From: Nectonema munidae
Taxonomy: Eukaryota; Nematomorpha; Nectonematoida; Nectonematidae
Length of the DNA stretch: 64,000 nt
Direction of reading: 5' to 3'
Assembly: GCA_030549495.1 (NCBI GenBank)
Contig: JAUIRK010000056.1
Coordinates: 1-64,000, forward strand
Part shown: positions 32,801 to 42,892 of the stretch, piece after piece
Layout: every line of letters starts with the position of its first letter
Position numbering within the stretch: position 1 is the first letter of the stretch
Made by a program: the position numbers and the translations under genes
The notes under the pieces: generated by a model
Databases searched by the model: none
The model's input: only the letters and a program-made list of their open reading frames with translations
What the model was told of the DNA's origin: nothing

Positions 32801-35137
32801 TAAGAAAGTTTAACTCACAGATCTTTTCGAAAAGTAAAGAAAATAAACTTTAATTTCATGGATAATGTTAGTGCACTTTCTGCTATTCAAGACTTTATGC
32901 TTAGTTGTTGAATGCAATCTCAGCCAACATCCCAAATAAAAAGGAAGTGCACAAGGGATATAATGATCATCTCAACACTCAATAATACTTTGTGACTACA
33001 TTGTTTTGTATCAGATTTTTAAGATATATAATAGTATTTCCATTAAAGTTGGAAGGATTATGTCCTAAGATGAAAGTTTGTATCATAATCGAAGCTTTAT
33101 ATTTTTGATGATCTGCTTCCTGTCCGCCTAGAGAGGATTGATTGAGCAATGAAAACAATGACTACCCGACTTTGTCTGAAACTATTAATAATAATAATTG
33201 CCTTAGATGTATGTGCAAGTAGAAATAAGATTTTTAAAACTTAGACGTTAACCCTTTCAGGACCAGGATAAAGGTTTCAGAATTTATGAATAATTTATAC
33301 ATACGTGCTTATTTCCTACATTAACCAATTCAGGCACTGTTTTACGAAACTTGATCTATCCCTTGAAAATTGTAAAAGGGGTTAACTCATTTACGGCCAA
33401 TCTTCTTATTTTGGAACATAAGTAATTTCATCTTCGTCTGCTTTTTTCAATGACTTTGAATATAAATCGTCTGCGTTTTTTAGATATCGTCTGCTTTGCT
33501 TGGCCTTAAATGGGTTAAACTTAAATTAATTATTTATCTCGATTCTCTCAAAATCTCGTATTTTTCTATATCTATTGTGCTTGAAAGTGTTAGATAAAAA
33601 AGGCGTAAAACTATATTCATGCTTCATTTTTGCGTGGAATGCGTTTTAGATATTCTATTTCAAAATTAACGACTTGCCTGCGATTCCTTATTTTCCAGTT
33701 GACAAAATGGATGAATGGCATAACTTTAGAAGTTACAGACTTTTTTACGCAAACCTGTACCTCCTGATATATGACGTCACATCAGATGATACTTTTACGT
33801 ATATTCGAATTCTTCGTGATCAAATTCTGTCTGCTAGAAAAAATGAATCCTTTTACATAATAGTCATAGGTATACATTTTTTCTTGATTAATCAATCAGT
33901 CTTTATTTCTTTTTTAGTATACTATTTTTTGTTTTGTTACAGTGCCTTTAACGAAAATCAAGCATTTTTAGAGAGAGAGAGTTCCCAGATTTAATTTTTA
34001 AAGAAAAACTTATCTCCCACAAAACTCCTCCTTTTTGAAAGTCTTTACTTTTGAAATAAATCGCAGAAAAAATTATATATTTTACATTGACTAAAATTTT
34101 GAAGACATGTCTTTTATAGACATTTTTGAAAAGAAAAGTAATTTAAAAATTTTAATCTTTATTGAATTATTAAAATAAAAATATGGTAATTTTCTACTAT
34201 GGTAAAAAGGATTCCCTTCTAATCCAGATAACAAATTTAGTCCAAAAGAGAGATCCGAACTGGAAGCTCTTCTATTTCATAAAGATATCAACTTTAAATA
34301 ATTTTTTCACTTTAAGTTAATTAGACGTTCTTCATTACGTTTCTTAAGTCGTAAAAAATGAACTATTTTTGAATTTTTCTATTACCAATTCCTTGTTAAT
34401 GCGTGGAGTAATTAGATACTGGGTTTGGGTTGGATCCACCATCAAGCCTCCTTTCCTCATAGTTCGATACAAGCAGCCAAAGAGTGCCTTCTTGACGAAA
34501 ACATCACCCCACTGTACCTTTACCTTATTAATGCAGAAAACTAATTTTTGTGTATTCAATAAAATTTTAAAGATTAATAACTTTAAAGCAAAAAATTAAT
34601 TAGAAGACAATTTTTAATTTGAAAAGCCGTTGTTATTTACTATTATTAAAATTCACAAGTTGATGGAGTCATATTATATATCTTTTCACAATATACTAAC
34701 CAAATAAATAAAGTTGGGCATGAATTTTTATATGAAATAGAGATATTAGGTCCACGACTTTTGCGTGGTGTTCTTCAATAAGACTTAAAGATATGTTAGA
34801 ATATTGTTAGTTCTGTTTCGTATTTTAATTTTATGTAATAATAACCAAGAAAAACATTTTTCTTCTAAATTGAATGTGACTTTCTTACAACATAATCAAT
34901 GATTAAAAATTTGTTTAAGGAAACAAATATGATAGTGAAATCTGCAATTTACAAAAGCAGAAAAAAGTGCAAGCCTTTATCCGAAAGTCTTGGAAGAGTT
35001 CTCTATTGTATTGCTCAGCAAAGATGAATTGGCATATTTACGCTATATTTTCTGAAATTTTGAAAGTTTTCTATAACTTCGAAGCTGGCGCTAGATTTAT
35101 TGGAATGCATGGCGTTTTACAAAAAAAGCATGCTTAG
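29650..35137 (+). CDS. RASL10-like small GTPase (three exons)
   Basis: Exons 29650-29802, 33650-33869 and 34920-35137 give 591 coding bases (196 aa) with matching phases (0, then 1). Residues 8-15 are the P-loop GAPGVGKS. The G3 position reads INDLPAIPYFPV instead of the Ras DTAGQ. That DxPxIxxFPV signature followed by EW defines the RASL10A/B family, about 203 aa in humans. Residues 125-129 are GNKYD and 156-160 CSAKM. The family is a poorly understood Ras branch lacking the usual catalytic Gln. Unlike human RASL10B, which ends in CAIM, this protein ends QKKHA, so no CAAX lipidation box is present. Intron 1 (3.85 kb) carries three TTAA-type MITEs and intron 2 a SINE. The start is the first Met after a possible acceptor at 29631, so an extra upstream exon is possible. 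Confidence 0.85.
30765..30885. mobile_element. TTAA-type MITE, family 1 (copy 2, inverted, in GTPase intron 1)
   Basis: Between TTAA at 30761-30764 and 30886-30889. Reverse orientation relative to the other copies: it carries CAGACGATATTTAAAAAACG and GATTTATATTCAAAGTCATT. The right terminus is GACTTAATGGG (inward CCCATTAAGTCC). Lies in intron 1 of the RASL10-like gene. Confidence 0.7.
31473..31602. mobile_element. TTAA-type MITE, family 2 (copy A)
   Basis: 130 bp between TTAA at 31469-31472 and 31603-31606. The ends CCGGTTATCGACCA and, inward, CCCGTTAACGACCA form a 14 bp inverted repeat with two mismatches. The core GATATCGTCTG and AATCGTCTGCGTTT are shared with family 1. Lies in intron 1 of the RASL10-like gene. 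Confidence 0.75.
33386..33514. mobile_element. TTAA-type MITE, family 1 (complete copy)
   Basis: 129 bp flanked by TTAA at 33382-33385 and 33515-33518. Ends: CTCATTTACGGCCAA and, inward, CCCATTTAAGGCCAA, a 15 bp inverted repeat with two mismatches. TTAA duplication and CCC-type ends fit mobilisation by a piggyBac-type transposase. It lies only 135 bp upstream of exon 2 of the GTPase gene. Confidence 0.8.
33650..33869 (+). CDS. RASL10-like GTPase, exon 2
   Basis: Starts after GCGTTTTAG with IFYFKINDLPAIPYFPV and ends with ...YIIVI plus one base of the next Gly codon at an AG/GTATAC donor. The residues LLIYDVTSDDTF match the beta-4 strand and G3-distal part of RASL10 proteins (ILVYDICCFDSF). 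The open frame continues past the donor to 33994 as intron read-through, not as real coding. Confidence 0.85.
34401..34530 (+). mobile_element. tRNA-derived SINE copy (in GTPase intron 2)
   Basis: CATCAAGCCTCCTTTCCTCA and AGTTCGATACAAGCAGCC, then CTTCTTGACGAAAACATCAC, match the copy at 42893-43045 along its body. The tRNA-like head (GGGTTTGGGTTGGATCC) is degraded. It ends in TACCTTTACC, the decayed tail repeat. Confidence 0.7.
34920..35137 (+). CDS. RASL10-like GTPase, exon 3 (terminal)
   Basis: Follows TTTGTTTAAG. The first two bases complete Gly, then NKYDS gives the guanine-specificity motif. FIRKSWKSSLLYCSAKMNW aligns with LVRKTWKCGYVECSAKYNW of human RASL10B, and IFSEILK with LFSELLK. 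It ends ARFIGMHGVLQKKHA and TAG at 35135-35137. The end aligns with the family's last positions apart from the missing CxxM tail, so the stop removes only the prenylation box. Confidence 0.85.
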
Positions 35138-35139
35138 TC

Positions 35140-36540
35140 CGCAAATCGCACACACTTTGAAAATTCCTTTTTATCTTTTTATTCATATGCCAAATACTGT
35201 GTAACAATAAAAACTTATCTCCGAGTCAAACTTGATCCACAAGACGAATTTCATGGCTAAAGTTGAATAAATTTGTTAAATCCGCAAAATTTAAAAGAAA
35301 AGGATTTAGATTTTATTTCTACACCTTTTTTTAAATAAATTTTTATAGATTTATTTTTAGTCACAAAATGGATTTGATGTCCTACCATATTGCTAAAATA
35401 TGAAGTGCCTTTTGTAAACGATTTCCTTCTCAACTCACCCTTCATTCATTTAGCTTTAACAAAAAAATGTCTCTTTTAAGAAGCTTTTTTGAACCATTTT
35501 AGTATAAAGATTTTACATTTGACGTAAAATATAGAATACCCAGAGAAAAGTAATCAGGTGCATTTACTAATTACAGTTGTAAATTTTCTCATCCATAAGA
35601 TCACAAATCAGTATGTTAAATCTACTAAATTAGGTTCTATGTTCTAATTAAAATAGAAGACTACTTTGACCCACAACTTTAATAATAAATGTATAAACTT
35701 CATTGAAGAAGTAATAGAGTTAAATAAAATTTTTTATATACTATATTTATCATGAAATCCTTCTTTTTAAATTTTTGATAAGCTAAAAACATTTTTTTAT
35801 AAACTCTAATATATTAGGCAGAGGTACAAAAGTTTAATAAAAAACAAACTCAAAATATTCAGGGTAAAGCATTCAAAGTTTCAAATAAAATATAAAGAGT
35901 TTATAATTAGTAGACATAAGTGATTTTAAAGTCAGTGTAACAAACTAATTAATTAAACTTACTAACGTATCTTCACGATTTATAACTTGCTTAATCCATG
36001 TAACTAATTTTTTTCTGTGATATATATATGTATTTCCTAATTTTGTCAGAAAATGAAAAATTAAGGAAGTTGCATTTTCAAATATTATTAAAAAAAAAGG
36101 AATATAAAATTGATTTCAATTTATAATTTCTTGTCAGTTTCACGTTGACCCTCCTTTTTCCTAATTTTCACTTTATGAATATGCACCTTTGGTATATTAG
36201 ATAAATTAAGTTCACCTGCATTTGCTACGTTCATTTTCATTTCTATTAATAATTTCTTAAACTTGCAAGTTTCAAAACTTTTAGATGCGCAGCATTGAGT
36301 TTATATAAAAAAAATCAGTTTCAACTAGTGCTAGTTTTTGTCTATCCGAAATTTCCTGAAAAATTTGAAAAAAGAAAGATAGTTTTTTCTCTAATTTTCT
36401 GACGTCGTCTCAAGAAGAGAAATAAGGAGGCGAACATTACTAATTTGTCTTGTATTAAGTTTTTTACAAGTTTCAATTATTACGATCATCATTAGACTAT
36501 CTCTATACTAATGGCAAAGGCGGGAATATATTATTTATTC
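35140..36540. other. No gene seen downstream of the GTPase gene
   Basis: AT-rich intergenic sequence; short frames only. AATAAA at about 35207 is a possible poly(A) signal for the GTPase gene, but such hexamers are frequent here by composition. Confidence 0.35.
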
Positions 36541-36547
36541 TCTTTAA

Positions 36548-36674
36548 CTGGTTATCGACCACGGGCGACATATGTGGACTCTACAAAAATAAAATCGTTT
36601 GCGTTTAAATGCTTTTTAATACAAATCTTTTGCTTTACATTAGATATCCTCTGGATATTCTGGTCGTTAACGGG
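36548..36674. mobile_element. TTAA-type MITE, family 2 (copy B)
   Basis: 127 bp starting after TTAA 36544-36547 with CTGGTTATCGACCACGG and ending TCTGGTCGTTAACGGG before TTCA, a decayed TTAA. It shares TGCTTTTTAATACAAATCTT with copy A at 31473-31602. Confidence 0.75.
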
Positions 36675-37060
36675 TTCAAATAAACCAGCTACGAAAGGTT
36701 AGTAAAATCCTAGAAACATTAGTTTCAACCCCTTAACTCAACAATCTTAACGAAAATGCATACCCCTGAATAAAATCTAACCGGAGTACACAATCATACT
36801 GGTTACTATTTCCATACTACCATTAATTACAATGATATTAGCGAGGGTTGGATCTTTCGAGTATTAAAAAATATTTTAAATAATAACGTTTTATTTTTGT
36901 AAGGATAAGGAGTGGCTTTGTTTAGCCGAAGTCGGAAGGAAAGAGTCGGTGTTTAAGTTTATAAGTGCGTGAAGTCGGAGTGCGATTTTTTGAGTACTAA
37001 GAGTCATCGTCATTCCAGTCCAAAAATGCCTTACTTATTTTTAATAAAACAAAGATTTAA

Positions 37061-37136
37061 CCCATTGAGGACCAGTCTGACATTAGTGTCTCAAGAAATA
37101 AGAATCGTAGTCTTCAAAATTCTGTTCTTCAAAGGG
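37061..37136. mobile_element. TTAA-type MITE, family 3 (76 bp)
   Basis: Flanked by TTAA at 37057-37060 and 37137-37140. Ends CCCATTGAGGACCAG and, inward, CCCTTTGAAGAACAG are a 15 bp inverted repeat with three mismatches. It is the smallest and cleanest member of this family in the window. Confidence 0.7.
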
Positions 37137-37144
37137 TTAATAAA

Positions 37145-38264
37145 AGGCCATAAATAAGCAAGTTTTATTCTATAATAAAAATGAATTTTTAGTAGGATAA
37201 AAACTTTATTCAAGTTATTTATTTTAGAAAGTGATATAGAATTTTAAAGAAGCTCTTACAAAAATGTCCATAAGAAAAAATGATTCGGAAGAATTTTTTG
37301 AGAGTTCCCACCGTGAAATTCAGAGAATAACACAAGAATTATTAACAAGTGAATATTTTAAAAGAAGAAAATCTAATGAAAGTAAATTTATAGAAGTAAA
37401 TATATTTCATCTTTTTGATTTATTCAAACTTTATTTGTAAGGCATGACGTAAAATTTGTTATAAAAATCAATTAGAAATTTAAATAGACACTTGCCAGAA
37501 TTCCAGAAGTTTATGAGCATGGAAAAATAATTAAATTTATTAAGAATGATATTTCTTTATCACTTTTATTATGCCTTCGATACCACACTCTTTTTAAAGA
37601 AATAACAAGTACATTCTGAAATGTAAATTTTCCTATATAGATTATCGTTCTGCAACATGAAATTTAGAAAACCAAGTTTTCGTTTCAAAAAAAAGTTTAA
37701 ATCATTAATTCTTAACATTTTTAAATGCCATCACTCAACATTTGACCAAACGGGCATTTAGCCGAATGAAATCGGGTCGAAAATGTACAAGTATGAAAGT
37801 AATGCCCCAAATCACGTTTGCAACTAAAATGTATAACTATTTTTTTAAAAATTATGTTAGATACAAAAAAATAAAAACATGCCTCACCGACTTAAAATAA
37901 AAACAGGAAAAACGTTACCTTACCTAACCTCTACAACTTCTCAGCAGTGACTGTATCAGTGGCGAAGAAAGCTACTAACAAAGGCATGACTGGCTCAGAG
38001 TGTTTAAGCTGAGAATGGAAGTTACGCAATTCAACAATAGAGATACTAAACTTAAAGTTAATGCTGATTGTAACAGTTAGGACTGCTTCTTACAATTAAC
38101 AGTACTATAACGAGTGTCACATACACGCAGGTACGTTTACTATATTTTTAGCCAAAATTAATTCGGCTAGTCTTCAGTATTGTGGAAGCATTATAATATG
38201 GCTCTCATTTTCGAACTTTTGCGAAATTTTAAAAAGTCTGGTCACACCATGCACAAAAATAGAT
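37145..38264. other. No gene seen
   Basis: AT-rich intergenic DNA with a slightly GC-richer patch at about 37915-38060. No frame with supportable homology. Confidence 0.35.
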
Positions 38265-38272
38265 GTGATTAT

Positions 38273-38618
38273 GAGGGTTGCAGCAAATACGTATTTTCGA
38301 GTTTCAAATACAAATTATTTATTAATTTGAAAATACAATTACAAATACTTTTTTCATAAACTTAAATATGCTTACGCAGATGTTATAGCTTAGCGTATCA
38401 AATTAACAAATATATTCATCATTTCGCTACACGTGATAGTTATAAATGGAAATTCTCTGGAGTGAATTTTGAGTTGCTTTTATTGATGTCCTGACATGTG
38501 TGATATGATACGCCATAGTCTTGTATGTATATCATTGCATTTTACACAATACCAATACAAATAAAATTACATCAATTGGTATTTAATTACAAATACGAGT
38601 GTATTTGATCCAACCCCG
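38273..38618. mobile_element. 346 bp hAT-type MITE with perfect 8 bp duplication
   Basis: GTGATTAT at 38265-38272 and 38619-38626 is an exact 8 bp target duplication. The left end GAGGGTTGCAGCAAATACG and, inward from the right, CGGGGTTGGATCAAATAC form an imperfect inverted repeat. The interior is A/T-rich with repeated CAAATAC blocks and no coding capacity. The 8 bp duplication is diagnostic of hAT transposition. Confidence 0.8.
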
Positions 38619-38778
38619 GTGATTATCACTGGCATTATATTCTAGCGTAAGCTAAATACTTTCTATCTTAGAATTGCAAGAAATAAATGAAAGGAGGCAA
38701 AAAAAAAAGGGTAAATTTATGATTATTAATAAAAAGAGCAATAAATATACACATATAATATATAAAAGACACCTTTAA

Positions 38779-39750
38779 CTAACCCATTCGATATCGATTG
38801 CCACAGCCTTTTCTATTAAAATCTTTCCAATCATCAAACTTTCTTGTTTCGAATAACATTTTTTCTTCAGCCGCCTCTAATTGCATAGGAGTTGTGTCTT
38901 CCGATTTTGTTTTGGTACAACTAGCGACAGGTGAATGTTGGTGCATAATATTTTTACCGCAATTAAATTGCTTGTCGAACCACTCACTCACTGTCACTGT
39001 AGGTAAACTTGGGTAACCTGCTCCAAAAACCTTTTTCTGCAAATCATCACGAAATAATAGGATTGCATTAGGGTTTGACTTCGAGTTAGCCCTTCTATCT
39101 CTCTGAAAATCGGGAGAACGAGACAAGGTTTGAGGAGGAATTCTTTGCTTTGTCTCCAAAATATCAATTTCTTTATCAATCATCGTTATTTCTTTCCCTG
39201 TGAGTATTAATGCTCTCTCTATTTCATTTAAATAGTATTCTCTTTCTTCTTCTTCTAATTTCTCACGAGGATTCATTTCGTATTCTTTCATCGATGCTTG
39301 AAGTTGTTGAAGTTTTTTGGCATTTTTAATTATATTTTCTTTAATATTTACAACACGATTCGAGTCTGTCGAATTAGTGTCATCTTTTAAGAAAAATGAG
39401 TCCTCAGAAATGTTGAAATATTGACACGTTTCACCAAATGACGTAAATAAATTCTTACAAATCAACAACTGCTGCAATCTCTCTTCTGGGTTATATTCAG
39501 GATAATATAGGAACAAGATAGCTATATAAAAATCAATGAGTAAGTATGGGAGATAATGTGTATGTACATCATCCAAATATTGATAGGATGAAATTATTAA
39601 TGAGAAATTTTTCAAATCTTCTTTGAACTTTAAAATGTCTACTTTTTGCAGCACTTCATTCTTTTCACTTTCCATGTTTTCGTATGGAGAGTATTTCATA
39701 TAGATATTTTTAAGAAAAGATAATCTATTTTGCAAAACGTCTATACTCAT
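38779..39750 (-). CDS. IGBP1/alpha4/TAP42 family protein, PP2A regulator
   Basis: 323-residue single open frame on the minus strand. The hallmark KVFGAGYPSLP (240-250) followed by TVTVSEWFD, and the C-terminal DDWKDFNRKGCGNRYRMG (306-323), identify the TAP42/alpha4 family (human IGBP1 339 aa). The N-terminal two thirds are helical and in the family bind catalytic subunits of PP2A, PP4 and PP6, protecting them and linking them to TOR signalling. EYYLNEIERAL (171-181) aligns with REYYLLHLQRW of the human protein. Positions corresponding by eye to human Arg155 and Lys158, reported as important for PP2A binding, look like Gln here. The start seems about 25 residues later than in human, and an acceptor-like TTTCAACTGTTTTAG ends 7 bases before the ATG (minus strand), so a short upstream coding exon is likely. 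Confidence 0.9.
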   Translation of the reverse strand: MSIDVLQNRLSFLKNIYMKYSPYENMESEKNEVLQKVDILKFKEDLKNFSLIISSYQYLDDVHTHYLPYLLIDFYIAILFLYYPEYNPEERLQQLLICKNLFTSFGETCQYFNISEDSFFLKDDTNSTDSNRVVNIKENIIKNAKKLQQLQASMKEYEMNPREKLEEEEREYYLNEIERALILTGKEITMIDKEIDILETKQRIPPQTLSRSPDFQRDRRANSKSNPNAILLFRDDLQKKVFGAGYPSLPTVTVSEWFDKQFNCGKNIMHQHSPVASCTKTKSEDTTPMQLEAAEEKMLFETRKFDDWKDFNRKGCGNRYRMG

Positions 39751-39759
39751 TTGACTTCT

Positions 39760-41360
39760 AAAACAGTTGAAATATAATAAAAAATCAATGATATATTTAT
39801 TTAGGAGGGCAATGATAAAAAGAAAGCAAGAAATTCATAAAAAGTATCTCTGGAAATAATTTCTATGCTTTGAACTATAAACATTTTTTCTTGAATATAT
39901 TATTAGTATAATGCGTTCTCATTTTTTTCCAAATTAACTTCTAATTTAAATTAATGCGCTATGCAATAATATGTAATTTAAGATTTCTAACAAAAATAAA
40001 CATTTTATCCGAATAATTATATAAAGAATTTTACACACGTATACCCATTTTCAAAGTACGCTGTGTTTACAGGTGATATTCTTTTTTTTAAATAAAAATC
40101 AGTCAAACCCGACAAAAAATCATTTAAATTAAACTGACTGACAAAATTAAAATGTTTATTCTTATAAAAATTTTTTTTATTATATACCTTTTAAAATAAA
40201 TTTCTTGTGATTTTTTGTATTTTTTTTATCTAAACACTTTAGGTGTTTAATTCTAAAATATTATTTGTAGAACATTATTTTACTCATCTTTTGGTACAAA
40301 TTGTTATCTAAATTTCTTATCTTTATACTTTAATATGTAATTTATTCATTCTATGATGATCCTTTCTTGGTAGCTTTTTTCATTAGAAATTTATTTACTT
40401 CAATGTGTGTTTGAAAATTATTTTATAAGGTTTTATTTTGAACAGATTTTTTCCTCTCTTAAAGCATTCTGATTAAAGAATTTTAATCCTAGGCTTTTTG
40501 ATCAGTATCGTGTATCTTATTATCAGGCCTGAATATTTGTCAACCAATCTCAGTTCAAAGGTTTGTTTCAGATGAATCATTCGTGATGTTCAATGTTCAA
40601 TTACAAAAAGTTGTCCACGTTCTTCACCTAAAAGATTCTCGCTTTGACGCAAAAGGAAAAAGATGGACAAATTCAATTTTAATTAAAAAATATCTTGATA
40701 GTGACTAAATTCTCACATATTGGCATCTGTGCCATTTTTGATAAATCTGACCCATTCTAAATTTTCAGATATCCAACCCATCATAGTTAAATGATAAGCT
40801 ATAGATTTAAATATTTTTCATTTGCAAAAGAGGAAATTCTTTTTCACAGTCAAAATCTTTTTTGAAGCACCTAATATTAGATTATTACCCCACTTCCTAG
40901 TTCATTAGAACATGGTAGATCTTCCATTTAGTCAAGATTCTCTCATACAAATTTTCAAAAGATTTCATAAGACGTTTTGTTTTTTAAATAAATATTTCAT
41001 ATTTAAGATGATTGAAGAAAGTATTATAAGCCAACATATACAAAAAAAGTATATTTTTATTATATAACTAATATACAACCAATTTTTGAAAATTTTTTAC
41101 GGAACTGATTTTCAGGCATACATTACTAATTCAATTGCTACTTCGAGATATTTTTTAATGGAATACAGAAATAAAATAAGCATAGTCGATTTGGTATAAA
41201 AAGAGATATTTTATTTTTTGAAAATATTTTTGAAGACAGTATCTAGAAGTAAACCGCTAATCTGATTGAAGCTTTCAGATATTTTAAAACCATAAATGCC
41301 AACGCTGAGTCCAAAAATGAAACCAGCATCTTCCATTTGGCATAAAAACAGATATTTTAT
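39760..41360. other. Upstream region of the IGBP1-like gene; no gene seen
   Basis: Expected to contain the promoter and possible first exon of the minus-strand gene. A plus-strand frame open from 40502 to 40708 has a protein-like composition but no recognisable family, and I do not call it. Confidence 0.35.
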
Positions 41361-41368
41361 TTTCTCTC

Positions 41369-41565
41369 CAGTGACGTAGCTAGGCTGGGCACGAGGGGCC
41401 GTGCCCACTCTCCTATGTACCGCATGGTGCCGCCATGCATCTTATGCGATATCAGTTTGTGAAAATTTCTCCAATGAAAGGATCAAGAAAGTATAAATAA
41501 TGTTGCGCAAGTTTTTTGTTTTTAAATTGTGCCCCTTCTATCAACTTTTTTTGGCTACACTACTG
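41369..41565. mobile_element. 197 bp hAT-type MITE
   Basis: Left end CAGTGACGTAGCTAGGC, right end GGCTACACTACTG (inward CAGTAGTGTAGCC): a classic hAT inverted-repeat pair. Flanking octamers TTTCTCTC (41361-41368) and CTTCTGTC (41566-41573) match at six of eight positions, a decayed 8 bp duplication. The interior has a C/G-rich patch (GGGCACGAGGGGCCGTGCCC). Confidence 0.7.
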
Positions 41566-41574
41566 CTTCTGTCT

Positions 41575-42080
41575 AATTTGCATTTAGAGGTAAATTAAAA
41601 TAGTTTTCAATCGTTACAATTTTATATCAATGAATATTGTTAGACTCGCGCTAAGATTTTTTTTTCAACAAAGGTCATTTAATCTTTATCACTACGTCTG
41701 CTACATTTTGTAACATTTGAAAACTTTAATTTTTTCAAGTCAAGAAATTTTTTTCAATAGTTATTTGGGAATGAATATTTTGACTAGCTATTCGGTTTAA
41801 AAGCAAGAATACTCTATTTGCTTAATATTTGAGCAGAGATATTTTTTATAATGTTCGATTGTTAAATTTTATAAGTAACACTACATAATCAAATCACTAT
41901 TTTAAAGAAAATTTGTTGATTATTATAGTAAAAATATAATATCGAAACAAAATGTTTCAGTTGTTAAAAATGTACTTGATCTATTTGTGACAGCTGTCAG
42001 AATTTTATTTGTAGACAGAAATATTCCAAAAAGCGCAATGATTTTCTTATCTCGTATACTTTGATTTATGTTAATTTGGT
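41575..42080. other. No gene seen
   Basis: AT-rich intergenic sequence between a MITE and a minisatellite. Confidence 0.35.
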
Positions 42081-42084
42081 CCTC

Positions 42085-42252
42085 GGACATTTAGCCCCAT
42101 TATTTTCATAAGACAGTTCGTCCCATGGACAATTCGCCGCATTATTTTCATAAGACAGTTTGTCCCATGGACAATTCGCCCCATTATTTTCATAAGAAAT
42201 TTTGTTTCATGGACAATTCCCCCCGTTATTTTCATAAGACATTTTATCTCAT
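42085..42252. repeat. 42 bp minisatellite, four units
   Basis: Four consecutive 42 bp units of the pattern GGACAATTCGCCCCATTATT then TTCATAAGACAGTTTGTCCC and AT. At about 42378-42412, GAGACAATTTGTCCAGGGGG and CAAATTGTC form a partly inverted partner of the GGACAATT/TTGTCC motifs, suggesting the array is part of a larger mobile element. Confidence 0.8.
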
Positions 42253-42892
42253 GGACAATTCTAAAAAATTAGGAGATATAAAGATTAATTTGAAATAATT
42301 TAATAGAGATAAAATAAAATTTTTTAATAATTTTACACATATAATAAGCAAAGATGGATGAAACAAATAGCCTATGAGACAATTTGTCCAGGGGGCAAAT
42401 TGTCTTCAATTTTAAGTAAAAGGTAATATTTTCATTGACAAGGCACCGATGTACCGCTTATGTCAAACTATGAACAAATTCGAAATTCGTTCAAATTCGA
42501 AGTATCGATGAGGAATCGAATCCATAGGCTTCCCATAGAGTATGCTGTAGGGGGTACGTCAAATTACTTTTCAAAAAACTTAAGTTATACTATAAATATT
42601 TTTAGTTTTTGTTGTAGCTATATAACTTTTTCTGAAAGACTTTTTTTCCTTAAAAGTTATTATAAAAGGCAAATCATTGCAAAATGCTAAAAGTTATTTT
42701 ACTTTTTGTAGCTTGTATCAATTTAGCTTTTAAACTATTTTTGAATGATGCTGAGTAAAATGCAATAATGCGATCTTAATTTTTTGTTTGCATAATTATA
42801 ACTTCATTTTATACCCTTGCACCTGTGAATCAATGACATTTTTCATATAAACATCCTAGGGTGTCTAGTAGACTCTTTGCCTTTAGACTACA

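Noticed and set aside
33870-33994. Continuation of GTPase exon 2 to a stop at 33994 as the end of the protein
   Set aside because: It runs through a good donor at 33870, adds a hydrophobic intron-like stretch, and would leave out NKxD and SAK, which are found in exon 3.
40502-40708. Stop-to-stop plus-strand frame with protein-like text (HVLHLKDSRFDAKGKRW)
   Set aside because: Single short frame, no start or splice sites that fit and no family recognised; noted only as a region to test.
42085-42252. CRISPR-like repeat array
   Set aside because: Units abut without unique spacers and the genome is eukaryotic; it is a minisatellite.
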